Positions 8,290 through 15,748 of a stretch of DNA of 64,000 bases are shown here, one piece after another. Numbering within the stretch: position 1 is the stretch's first letter; each line of letters begins with the position of its first letter. Made by a program: the position numbers and the translations under genes. The stretch is from Dyadobacter sp. CY345 (GTDB taxonomy: Bacteria; Bacteroidota; Bacteroidia; Cytophagales; Spirosomataceae): NCBI RefSeq assembly GCF_021502725.1, contig NZ_JAKFFS010000003.1:434001-498000 (forward strand). The letters run 5' to 3'. Under the pieces are notes generated by a model. The model was not told the origin of the DNA. It did not search any database and saw only the letters and a list, made by a program, of their open reading frames with translations.

Positions 8290-8718
8290 TTAATCCGGCT
8301 GCTGAGGATAATTGATCATCCAGTTTATTCCGTATTTATCCTGAAAACTTCCAAAATAATCACCCCAGAAAGTATCCTCCAAAGCCATTTCAATGGTGCC
8401 TCCTTCCGACAATCCTGCAAAAAGACGATCGGCCTCTTCTCTGTTTTCTGTAAATACAGATATGTAAGAATAGTTGCCGATTTTTAATGTATGTCCCATA
8501 GAAGGCACAATATCAGATGCCATCAACACATCATCTTTGCCAATCGGGAGAGAAATATGCATAAGACGATTTTTTTCGTTGTCAGCCAGCTCTTCAGCGC
8601 CCGGCATATCTGACATGCGGCTTATCATTAAAAACTCTCCACCAAAAACAGATTTGTAAAAATTGAAAGCCTCCTCCGATTTTCCATCGAAGTTAAGGTA
8701 AGTGTTTATTTTCGGCAT
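8290..8718 (-). CDS. VOC-family protein, PhnB-like
   Basis: The 142-residue protein is a PhnB-type VOC protein. The typical start is INTYLNFDGKSEEAFNFYKSVFGGE, followed by MHISLPIGKDDVLMASD in the middle and DTFWGDYFGSFQDKYGINWMINY at the end. PhnB-like proteins are small dimeric VOC members, some annotated as 3-demethylubiquinone methyltransferase-like, whose reactions are mostly unknown. It stands alone, with the terminator shared with barstar downstream. Confidence 0.88.
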   Translation of the reverse strand: MPKINTYLNFDGKSEEAFNFYKSVFGGEFLMISRMSDMPGAEELADNEKNRLMHISLPIGKDDVLMASDIVPSMGHTLKIGNYSYISVFTENREEADRLFAGLSEGGTIEMALEDTFWGDYFGSFQDKYGINWMINYPQQPD

Positions 8719-9242
8719 GACTAAAAGATTAATTTGGTTTTATTAGCTTAAAACTATGATCCAAAATTAAAATACCTGTCTGTTTTTTATAACCCTCAAA
8801 ACGGACAACAGCAGGGGGGAGTCAGGACAAATATTACCTAAGGAATTTTTCCAGATTAAGTTTTACGCAGTGATCGACAAGCGACAAGCCTGTTATTTGT
8901 CTAAAAATCTATCTGGATGTGTTATTATAAAAAAACCAGCTTCATTCATAACCTCATTACAAAGCGAAGAGGCCAGTCGAATGCCTAGGGAAGACCACCA
9001 ACCGCAGACGGAGAAAAGCTCCGACCCGTTCGTAGCTAATTTTCCATGGTTAAGGTATAAGATTACCAAAGCGTTAAATAATAGCAGTGTAGTTTAAAAA
9101 CTAAAAAGGGTAATCGGAATATTTCCCGTTACCCTTTTCAGATATTGCTGTTCCAAATGTAATAAAAACGTTGATTAAGTGGTTGCTGAGGAAGCTGTAA
9201 GATTTGCCATCTTTCCCCAATCAAATTCTATAAATTATTAGT
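8719..9242. other. Long gene-poor spacer
   Basis: This 524-bp stretch has no recognisable gene. A GTG-started frame of 75 codons (8870-9097) ends just before a terminator-like hairpin, which is weak support for a small gene, but its product resembles nothing I know. Confidence 0.4.
9104..9138. terminator. Hairpin terminator, possibly bidirectional
   Basis: The arms AAAAGGGTAA (9104-9113) and TTACCCTTTT (9129-9138) pair perfectly, and an inner CGG/CCG pairing shortens the loop. It could end the minus-strand XRE transcript or a plus-strand transcript from the gene-poor spacer. Confidence 0.65.
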
Positions 9243-9551
9243 TTATACAAGGCTGCCCATCTTAGAGTCAGTCTGTATCACTTTTAACAGTAGTTCTTGA
9301 GTATTTAAACTTATAAGATCGATCATGGATATGCAATAGATATTTGCAAGCTTGCTTAGGCAACTTAGAGAAAGGTCAGTTCTTCCTGATTCTTTCTTGC
9401 TGTAAGCAGCCTGACTAATTCCAATTTGAAAAGCAACAAACTCCTGGGAGTATCCATATATCTCGCGTAACTTACGGACTTTAAGACCCATCAAGTTCAT
9501 CGTAAAAGGACTTGATGTATTATTTACGCTAACTGAGTTCATAGTGTTCAT
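9243..9551 (-). CDS. XRE-family helix-turn-helix regulator
   Basis: The 102-residue protein contains a Cro/CI-type HTH at residues about 24-80. VRKLREIYGYSQEFVAFQIG is followed by the recognition segment ISQAAYSKKESGRTDLS. There is no other domain. It is divergent from the LytTR response regulator, and the 121-bp spacer is shared, so it could repress or activate the regulators of the RiPP locus (inference). Several Met codons near the N-terminus leave the exact start uncertain. Confidence 0.85.
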   Translation of the reverse strand: MNTMNSVSVNNTSSPFTMNLMGLKVRKLREIYGYSQEFVAFQIGISQAAYSKKESGRTDLSLSCLSKLANIYCISMIDLISLNTQELLLKVIQTDSKMGSLV

Positions 9552-9672
9552 GACCTTAAGTATTTTAATGTAGCTTCTGAGTTCTGATTCAAAGAAAGCT
9601 ACTGTGGAAGCCTTTTTATAACTATTTCGACTGATTTATAACGGTTTTCGATCAATAGCCATAAAAATATAG

Positions 9673-10470
9673 ATGAATACACTAAATCAAGCGATGAATA
9701 AAACAATACACTGCTTTATCATTGACGACGAGCCGGATGCAAGAGAGCTACTAAAAAAGTTTATTTCCCGCGTGCCTTACCTTGAACTAGCCGGGGAATT
9801 TGGCAATGCAGTGGATGCTTTGTTTCAAGTTCAGGTTAGTAAACCTGAACTTATTTTTCTCGACGTTGAAATGCCGGAAATGACCGGATTTGAGTTTTTG
9901 AGGGCTATGCAGGGGCACAATCCCAAGATTATTATGGTCACAGCTTATCCGCAATATGCAGTGGAAGGTTTTGAATACCATGTAACAGACTATCTTCTGA
10001 AACCTGTATCATTCGAACGTTTCATACGCGCTGTTAATAAAGTGACAGAACTGTTACCCGCGTTTTCCAGTGAAAGCTCTCCTTCAAAATCTTATAACGC
10101 CAATACTTTAGAAGCGGAAAGAGTTTTGAACCAACAAAAAAAAGAAACAAATTCGGGGAGAGATTTCCTGCTTATCAAAGAAGATAAAAAACTTGTAAGG
10201 ATTATCGCCGACGAAATTGTGTTGATAGAGGCAATGAAAGACTATATAAAAATTCATTTGCCGCAGCGAACCATTATCACGCACAGTACTATGTCGAAAA
10301 TGGAAAGTATGCTGCCAGAAGGCAGGTTTTTAAGAATCAACCGGTCTTTTATTGTTCGAATTAATGCAATCAGAGAAATTGATGGTAACCAGATCGTAAC
10401 GACAGACAGCAAAAAGGTTGATATCGGGATTACCTACAGGGAAATTGTAATGGAAACATTGAAAAAATAA
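9673..10470 (+). CDS. LytTR-family response regulator
   Basis: The 265-residue protein has a receiver domain (about residues 12-125) with acidic pair Asp18/Asp19, phospho-acceptor Asp64 in IFLDVEMP, Thr in MVTAYPQYA and Lys in YLLKP. A LytTR DNA-binding domain follows at about 158-262, with FLRINRSFIVRINAI as its signature. The cognate kinase starts 16 bp downstream. LytTR regulators typically bind paired direct repeats and, in Firmicutes, often control bacteriocin genes. The RiPP precursor and dehydratase lie just downstream, so control of that locus is plausible but not shown. Confidence 0.92.
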   Translation: MNTLNQAMNKTIHCFIIDDEPDARELLKKFISRVPYLELAGEFGNAVDALFQVQVSKPELIFLDVEMPEMTGFEFLRAMQGHNPKIIMVTAYPQYAVEGFEYHVTDYLLKPVSFERFIRAVNKVTELLPAFSSESSPSKSYNANTLEAERVLNQQKKETNSGRDFLLIKEDKKLVRIIADEIVLIEAMKDYIKIHLPQRTIITHSTMSKMESMLPEGRFLRINRSFIVRINAIREIDGNQIVTTDSKKVDIGITYREIVMETLKK

Positions 10471-10486
10471 ACAATTCTGATCCCAA

Positions 10487-11644
10487 ATGCTGAAGATGGC
10501 CCGTTTGAGGAGTTTTGCATTTACAAAAAAAAATCTTTATCGGATCATACCGCATGGTTTGTTGATAATCCTTACGTGGATTATTGGCAAATACCTGGCA
10601 GTGGGGCCGTTGACAAAAGACAATGCCTTTGTAACAAATTTCCTTTGCGTTCTCTTTTTTGCTCAAACTATCACTATTTACTATTTCCTAAGCGTTTTTG
10701 TATTTCCAAGATTTCTTTATCAAAAGAAAGTCATCCCCTTTTTAATTTGGCTTCTGGTGAGCTTTCTTATCATTTACTGGACAAATTATGCCTCAATAAT
10801 CAAGCTTTATCCATATAGCGATAAGTTTGATCTGACTAATAAAACGCAGGAAACCTGGGTAAAAAATGTTTATGGTTATATTAAAAACAATGGCTGGTTT
10901 GGATGTTTCACGGATCAGAAGATAGCTTTTTGGAATTACAGTTTCAGCTTTGGAATTGTAACTTTCTATTTATGTGTTAAGGCATTTGCTGATATTTTGT
11001 TTATCCAGACAAAAAACCTGATCCTCGAACGTGATAACCTGGCCCTGGAGCTGGATTTCTTAAAGTCGCAGATCAATCCTCATTTTCTTTTTAATACGCT
11101 CAATAGCATTTATACCAGAACAGTTGATGTTGATGAACAGGCCTCGGACCTTGTCTTGAAACTTTCAGACCTTATGCGATATAGTTTGTATGGCGTGAAT
11201 GAAGAAAAAGTGCCATTGAAGGAAGAGCTCGAATATATTGAAAACTATCTCGAGTTGGAAAAATATAGACACCCTCAGAATCTTGTTGAGATTTCCTTTG
11301 CTATGGATGGAGACGTTGCAGGTCTGAAAATCGCACCACTTTTACTAATCTCATTTGTTGAAAATGCATTTAAGCACGGTGTCAATCTGAGTCGAAAATC
11401 ATCCTACGTCTATGTATCTGCCGTTATTGAAGATGATATATTATATTTTACAGTACAAAACAGTTTACCCGATCGTGTCAAAAGTTTTACGGTCGGGGCT
11501 TCAATTAAAAAATCCGGTGGAATTGGTCTCGTCAACACCCGGAAGCGATTAAATCTCCTCTATTCAAGTCGTCATGACCTTAACATTCGTCACACCGCTG
11601 ATGAGTATGAAGTTATGATGGGAATCAGACTCGACAGGGCCTGA
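10487..11644 (+). CDS. LytS/YehU-like sensor histidine kinase
   Basis: The 385-residue protein has hydrophobic N-terminal segments (roughly residues 18-38, 50-75, 82-105 and 155-175), giving a multi-pass membrane sensor. The His_kinase domain follows, with the H-box QINPHFLFNTLNS (His199) and then a HATPase region with ENAFKHG and GGIGLVNTRKRL. No extracellular sensory domain is obvious, so the signal may be sensed within the membrane. It forms a two-component pair with the preceding LytTR regulator. Confidence 0.9.
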   Translation: MLKMARLRSFAFTKKNLYRIIPHGLLIILTWIIGKYLAVGPLTKDNAFVTNFLCVLFFAQTITIYYFLSVFVFPRFLYQKKVIPFLIWLLVSFLIIYWTNYASIIKLYPYSDKFDLTNKTQETWVKNVYGYIKNNGWFGCFTDQKIAFWNYSFSFGIVTFYLCVKAFADILFIQTKNLILERDNLALELDFLKSQINPHFLFNTLNSIYTRTVDVDEQASDLVLKLSDLMRYSLYGVNEEKVPLKEELEYIENYLELEKYRHPQNLVEISFAMDGDVAGLKIAPLLLISFVENAFKHGVNLSRKSSYVYVSAVIEDDILYFTVQNSLPDRVKSFTVGASIKKSGGIGLVNTRKRLNLLYSSRHDLNIRHTADEYEVMMGIRLDRA

Positions 11645-11723
11645 GCTTTGACCTATCGACGAATCAACCAACCCAATTTCCTCCCAGTTGGTCGAAAAAC
11701 GTATACCCACAGGTCTAAATAAG

Positions 11724-11754
11724 TTGAAATCGGGAACCACGTCCAATAAATTTG
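11724..11754 (+). promoter_or_regulatory. Candidate promoter of the RiPP precursor gene
   Basis: TTG at 11724-11726 and TAAATTTG at 11747-11754 are separated by 20 bp, a close match to the Bacteroidota promoter TTG-N19/22-TAnnTTTG. Transcription would start near 11760, about 70 bp before the precursor start codon. It lies in the spacer after the kinase gene, so the precursor could be expressed separately from its regulators. Confidence 0.6.
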
Positions 11755-11829
11755 ATTCATCAACCAGCGGAAATGGTTCTGCTGATATACGTTCATTTTA
11801 TTATTCAACCCATTCAACCCAAAGAAACG

Positions 11830-11967
11830 ATGCAAACCAAATCAGCTACTCCCGTTATTACTTCTTCCCGTCTTGTTTTGAAAAAAGAAAGACTGGTAAA
11901 TCTTAGCGCTTCAAACAATGGTAAGAAACAGCCGGATATCACAACAATGAGTTCATTCTTATACTAA
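11830..11967 (+). CDS. Class I lanthipeptide-type precursor peptide, cysteine-free
   Basis: This small gene encodes 45 residues. The leader contains LVLKKERLVNLS at residues 15-26, which resembles the L-x-L-x-K-E-x-x-x-x-L motif of Bacteroidota class I lanthipeptide leaders that is recognised by LanB. The likely core lies after about residue 26, holds several Ser and Thr residues (SASNN, DITTMSSFLY) and contains no Cys, so lanthionine rings cannot form within it. A full-length LanB follows 470 bp downstream. I chose the ATG at 11830 because the frame upstream of it does not look like leader sequence and a promoter fits at 11724-11754. Recognition rests on the leader motif and the neighbouring LanB; the peptide family itself was not checked. 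Confidence 0.7.
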   Translation: MQTKSATPVITSSRLVLKKERLVNLSASNNGKKQPDITTMSSFLY

Positions 11968-11994
11968 TAAAAGGGATAGCTTTCTCACTATTAT

Positions 11995-12360
11995 ATGTAT
12001 CGCTGTATTCTGATTAATCGATGGTGGCTAGCTGACAGCCTTTTAGAAAAATATATTCGCCGGACGTATTGTCTTGACCTGGTTTGGTCAGGGGCATACT
12101 CGGAGGAAGCGCTACAAATGCTAAAATCGGATGATTATGACCTGGTTTTTGCCAGTTTGCCATCGCCGGACCGTATCATTACAGAAGATATGTTATTTGA
12201 ATTCCGAAGACAACAATCCTTAGTGATCACTGCCTCGTATCCGGAGTATGTTTTTACCGGATATGATTTAAATCCTATATGTTTTTTAAAAGAACCTTTT
12301 CCGATGGCCAACTTTCAGTCGGCCATCGGAAAATTTCAAAATCTGGTATCTTGTAGTTAG
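11995..12360 (+). CDS. Degenerate stand-alone receiver-like domain
   Basis: The 121-residue protein aligns by eye with the receiver domain of the LytTR regulator at 9673. Shared features are LLEKYI near the start, EALQMLKSDDYDLVF in the middle, and VITASYPEYVFTGYDLNPICFLKEPF at the end. The acidic pair is replaced by Asn8-Arg9, and the phospho-acceptor Asp by Ser54 in FASLPSP, while Thr79 and Lys99 remain. It therefore cannot be phosphorylated in the usual way and has no output domain. It sits between precursor and dehydratase genes, so a role as a protein-protein adaptor or titrator of the regulator is possible (inference). Confidence 0.65.
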   Translation: MYRCILINRWWLADSLLEKYIRRTYCLDLVWSGAYSEEALQMLKSDDYDLVFASLPSPDRIITEDMLFEFRRQQSLVITASYPEYVFTGYDLNPICFLKEPFPMANFQSAIGKFQNLVSCS

Positions 12361-12436
12361 GTCAGCATTTATGCTTTGCTGAGTTTACAAATGACAAGAT
12401 ATATCTGTTACTTAGTGGTGATAAACTTCAAACGTT

Positions 12437-15400
12437 ATGATTCGCCACTTTGGATTCTTTTTGCTGCGACGCCCGGCGTTGTCAGCTGATCAGCTCTACG
12501 AATTTCATAAGCAACTCTCAGACAATTCTTCCGAGACGTTATTAAAAAAGTACTATCTGGATCCACTGGCGCAAGAATCTATTTTTGTAGCCTCGCCGGC
12601 GTTATTCGAGCGCTTCCAGATTTGGCTGAACGGTGGAGAAATTTCTGAAAATGATAAGCTGCAAAGTACCTTATACAAATATTTTGTCAGGTCAAGCACG
12701 CGCAGCACTCCTTATGGCCTATTCTCAGGTTGCGTTTTAGGTGCAATCGGGTCTGATACTCAGTTTCAAATTTCAGAATCAAGCCATCTATTAAGAAACT
12801 CACGTATTGATTTTGAATGCCTTATTGCTATCAAGGAATGGATTCTTCAGCAACCTCTGATTCAGTCTCAGCTTAAACTTTTCCCCAATTCATCGCTCTA
12901 TAAAATTGGCCAGAATTTTCGATATGTTGAAGAGCTTCTTCAGGATTCGCAGCGGACGTATTTTATTAGTTCAATTGAGGGGAATGAATATTTAGAAAAG
13001 ATTTTTAATGCTGCAACTGATGGAGTTACAATCGGGGAATTAACGAATTTATTGGTTATCGAAGAAATTGACCCGGCGGAGGCTGTGGCATTTATACAGG
13101 AACTTGTAGATAATAAAATTCTCGTTTTTGATCTGGAGACTGTCCTTACCGGTCCCGCATTTCTGGACGTGCTCATATCAAAACTTGCTTCACTCCAAAA
13201 TACCGGTGGGATTGTTACTGAACTAAAAAATGTTAAAACCGCGCTGACTCAACAGAGCGATCGGATCGCAATGTATCGTCAGATCGAGAAGGACATTACC
13301 AACCTGATTTCCGGACCAATTAAACAGGATTTTATTCAGGTAGATACTTTTTTCTCTTATTCAAAAAGCCAGATAAAGACGATTGTTATTGAGCAGATTC
13401 AGCGTTCACTGGCCAAATTAATGGTTCTGAATCAGCCATATTTAAATGAGGATTTGCAGGACTTTAAACAAAAATTCAGTGCTCGGTATGAGGATGAGGA
13501 AATTTCGCTTGTAACAGTTCTTGACCAGGAAACAGGGGTTGGATATGGCTCTTTATCAGCTTTGGGAGCTGGATATACACCCATGATTGACGACCTGATA
13601 TTCCCGTCCGCAGAAAATTCTCAAACTAAAAATACCGCTGGCTGGTGGCAAAAATTTGTTCTCGAAAAGTATACCAGAGCCATTAAAGAAAATTCGGCTA
13701 TTGTAGAATTGACGGATGAAGATCTTTCTTTTATTGCCAGACACAAGGCAGATAAAATACCGGAAGCCCATAACTTTTATGCGTTTGGCAATCTGTTAGC
13801 CAACTCTTCTGAGAATCTGGATGAAGGCGATTTCACATTTAATTTGGTTGTTTGCAACGGACCTTCGGCGGTTAACATTATCAGTAGGTTTTACGAGGGA
13901 AGTACGGATTTGCTGGCTCATTTGGAGCAATGTGCAAAACAGGAGCAATTTCAGAATCCTGATGTGATCTTTGCTGAAATTATCTATTGCCCGGATTCCC
14001 GCGCGGGCAACATCATGGCACGGCCATCCTTGTATCAATATGAGATTCCGTATATGGGAAAAGCTTCTGTAGAGACCGATTATCAAATACCAGTTCAGGA
14101 TTTATTGGTTTCAGTTCGGCGGGGAACAGTGGTTTTAAGGTCGAAGCGGCTGAATAAACGGGTTATACCTCGGTTGTCAAATGCGCATAACTACAAAACG
14201 GGCTTGCCAATCTATCGTTTCTTATGCGATTTGCAGCATCAGGATGCGCATTTAAACTTAAAATTTGACTGGGATTTTTTGTCGGACCAGAATTTTCTTC
14301 CGCAAGTAAAATATCAGGGAACTATTTTAAACCGGGCCAGTTGGGTTTTAAGCGCAAGTGAATTTAAAGGCATAAGCCTGGCAGAGGTTGTTCAAAAACT
14401 GGCTCAGAAGCGAGTACCGGAAAGGTTTGTAATTGTTTCAGGAGATAATGAATTGTTTGTCGATAGGGCTATTCCTTTCTCGTTGCAATTACTTATTCAG
14501 GCTTTTCAGAGAGAAAAAATAGTCTCGATCAAAGAGTTTTTGGGTATTCGGGAAAATTGTTTTCTTGAACATAATGGACGTAAATATGTAAGTGAAATTG
14601 TTATCCCGTTCTGGAACGATCAGGCTGCGCCAATTCCTGGTTTTTCAATCCAAAATAATAACGAAGTGCAGCGAAGATTTTCGATCGGAAGCGAATGGTT
14701 ATACCTAAAAATTTATTCCGGCGAGAAAACAGGCGAAGCTATTTTAATCCGTGATTTGTATCCTGTTATCAAACAGTTGTTGGATGAAAACATCATAGAA
14801 AAATTTTTCTTTATACGCTTCGCTGATCCCGATTCGCATTTAAGATTACGCTTTTATAACAGTCATCGGAAGGATTTTTACCAGCAGGTAATCAATGTTA
14901 TCGAGAATGCGTTACAAAAAAATTTAACTGGGGAAATTGTCTACAAAATTCAGGTAGACACCTATACGAGAGAGTTAGAACGGTATGGGAAAGAACAAAT
15001 AGCATTATGCGAAACGCTATTCCACCAGGACAGTATGACTATTTTAGAATTCTTGCATTATTCTGACATCGGTTTTGACGAGCATGAGCGCTTCCTTTTC
15101 GCGATAAAACAGATCAATCAATTATTATCAGGTGCTGACTTCACTTTTGCTGCACGATATGAGCTGTTAGAAAAATTGAAAGAAAGTTTTTTCAATGAAT
15201 TTAATGGCCATAGCGATCTGAGGAAGCAATTAGGTGAGAAGTACAGATTCTTCAGACCTATGATGGAGACAATTTTGATAAAAGATCAGCAGGTTACAAA
15301 TAGTGAAAACCGTTACTTAAAACAGCTGGTAGAAAACGTTCCTGAAAAAACTCAACTGTCGGCGATTATAGGAAGCCTAATTCACATGACGGTTAATCGG

Positions 15401-15496
15401 TTGTTCCCATCTAAGCCGCGGGCATATGAGTTGATTATTTACCATTGTCTTGCCAAACAATATGCCTCAGAAAAATCGAGAAAGCGTTTTATTTAA
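12437..15496 (+). CDS. Full-length class I lanthipeptide dehydratase (LanB)
   Basis: The 1019-residue protein has both LanB halves. The N-terminal glutamylation domain carries the hallmark RSSTRSTPYGLFSG at residues 85-98, corresponding to the Arg-rich tRNA-Glu-dependent active site of NisB. The C-terminal part, from about residue 750 (GSEWLYLKIYSG), is the thiopeptide-type elimination domain with FFIRFADPDSHLRLRF at about 791-806 and IHMTVNRLF near 982-990, which hold the expected Arg and His residues. Such enzymes use glutamyl-tRNA to dehydrate Ser and Thr. The presence of the elimination domain argues against a peptide-aminoacyl-tRNA ligase. No LanC cyclase, protease or ABC exporter lies nearby, which is unusual for a lanthipeptide locus. 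Confidence 0.9.
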   Translation: MIRHFGFFLLRRPALSADQLYEFHKQLSDNSSETLLKKYYLDPLAQESIFVASPALFERFQIWLNGGEISENDKLQSTLYKYFVRSSTRSTPYGLFSGCVLGAIGSDTQFQISESSHLLRNSRIDFECLIAIKEWILQQPLIQSQLKLFPNSSLYKIGQNFRYVEELLQDSQRTYFISSIEGNEYLEKIFNAATDGVTIGELTNLLVIEEIDPAEAVAFIQELVDNKILVFDLETVLTGPAFLDVLISKLASLQNTGGIVTELKNVKTALTQQSDRIAMYRQIEKDITNLISGPIKQDFIQVDTFFSYSKSQIKTIVIEQIQRSLAKLMVLNQPYLNEDLQDFKQKFSARYEDEEISLVTVLDQETGVGYGSLSALGAGYTPMIDDLIFPSAENSQTKNTAGWWQKFVLEKYTRAIKENSAIVELTDEDLSFIARHKADKIPEAHNFYAFGNLLANSSENLDEGDFTFNLVVCNGPSAVNIISRFYEGSTDLLAHLEQCAKQEQFQNPDVIFAEIIYCPDSRAGNIMARPSLYQYEIPYMGKASVETDYQIPVQDLLVSVRRGTVVLRSKRLNKRVIPRLSNAHNYKTGLPIYRFLCDLQHQDAHLNLKFDWDFLSDQNFLPQVKYQGTILNRASWVLSASEFKGISLAEVVQKLAQKRVPERFVIVSGDNELFVDRAIPFSLQLLIQAFQREKIVSIKEFLGIRENCFLEHNGRKYVSEIVIPFWNDQAAPIPGFSIQNNNEVQRRFSIGSEWLYLKIYSGEKTGEAILIRDLYPVIKQLLDENIIEKFFFIRFADPDSHLRLRFYNSHRKDFYQQVINVIENALQKNLTGEIVYKIQVDTYTRELERYGKEQIALCETLFHQDSMTILEFLHYSDIGFDEHERFLFAIKQINQLLSGADFTFAARYELLEKLKESFFNEFNGHSDLRKQLGEKYRFFRPMMETILIKDQQVTNSENRYLKQLVENVPEKTQLSAIIGSLIHMTVNRLFPSKPRAYELIIYHCLAKQYASEKSRKRFI

Positions 15497-15504
15497 CAGA
15501 ATAA

Positions 15505-15618
15505 TCAACCGGAACGGCCATATTTTTCGAATTTGAACTTCAAAAGCAAATATCAAGACAAATTGGCGAACGTTTAGGTTTATCAATAGCTGTTGAAACT
15601 CAGATTAAAACTCGTTAA
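15505..15618 (+). pseudogene. Possible remnant of an HTH (sigma region 4 / LuxR-like) gene
   Basis: An open stretch of 37 codons without a start codon reads ISRQIGERLGLSIAVETQIK, which resembles the recognition helices of ECF sigma factor region 4 or LuxR-type HTH domains. Nothing upstream continues the frame. It may be the end of a decayed gene, or a chance resemblance. The rest of the 252-bp spacer between LanB and kaiC shows no terminator, so read-through from lanB is possible. Confidence 0.25.
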
Positions 15619-15748
15619 CAGTATTTTCGAATCTCACCGTATTGGTCTTTTTATGCGGCTGATCTTCTCCAGGCATAATTATTGCCACAGGGTTCAATGA
15701 ATTGTTACAACGCGTAAGCCTTTCTAAAACTGCAAAATTCTGACTTAA

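Noticed and set aside
8870-9097. 75-codon GTG-started frame ending at a hairpin
   Set aside because: Its nearness to a terminator is weak support; the product is not recognised, so it was only mentioned in the spacer entry.
11688-11906. Alternative frame overlapping the RiPP precursor as another small peptide
   Set aside because: It lacks the leader motif of lanthipeptide precursors and is a shadow of the called frame.
12437-15496. LanB as a small split dehydratase or peptide-aminoacyl-tRNA ligase
   Set aside because: Both the glutamylation and the elimination domains are present in one chain.
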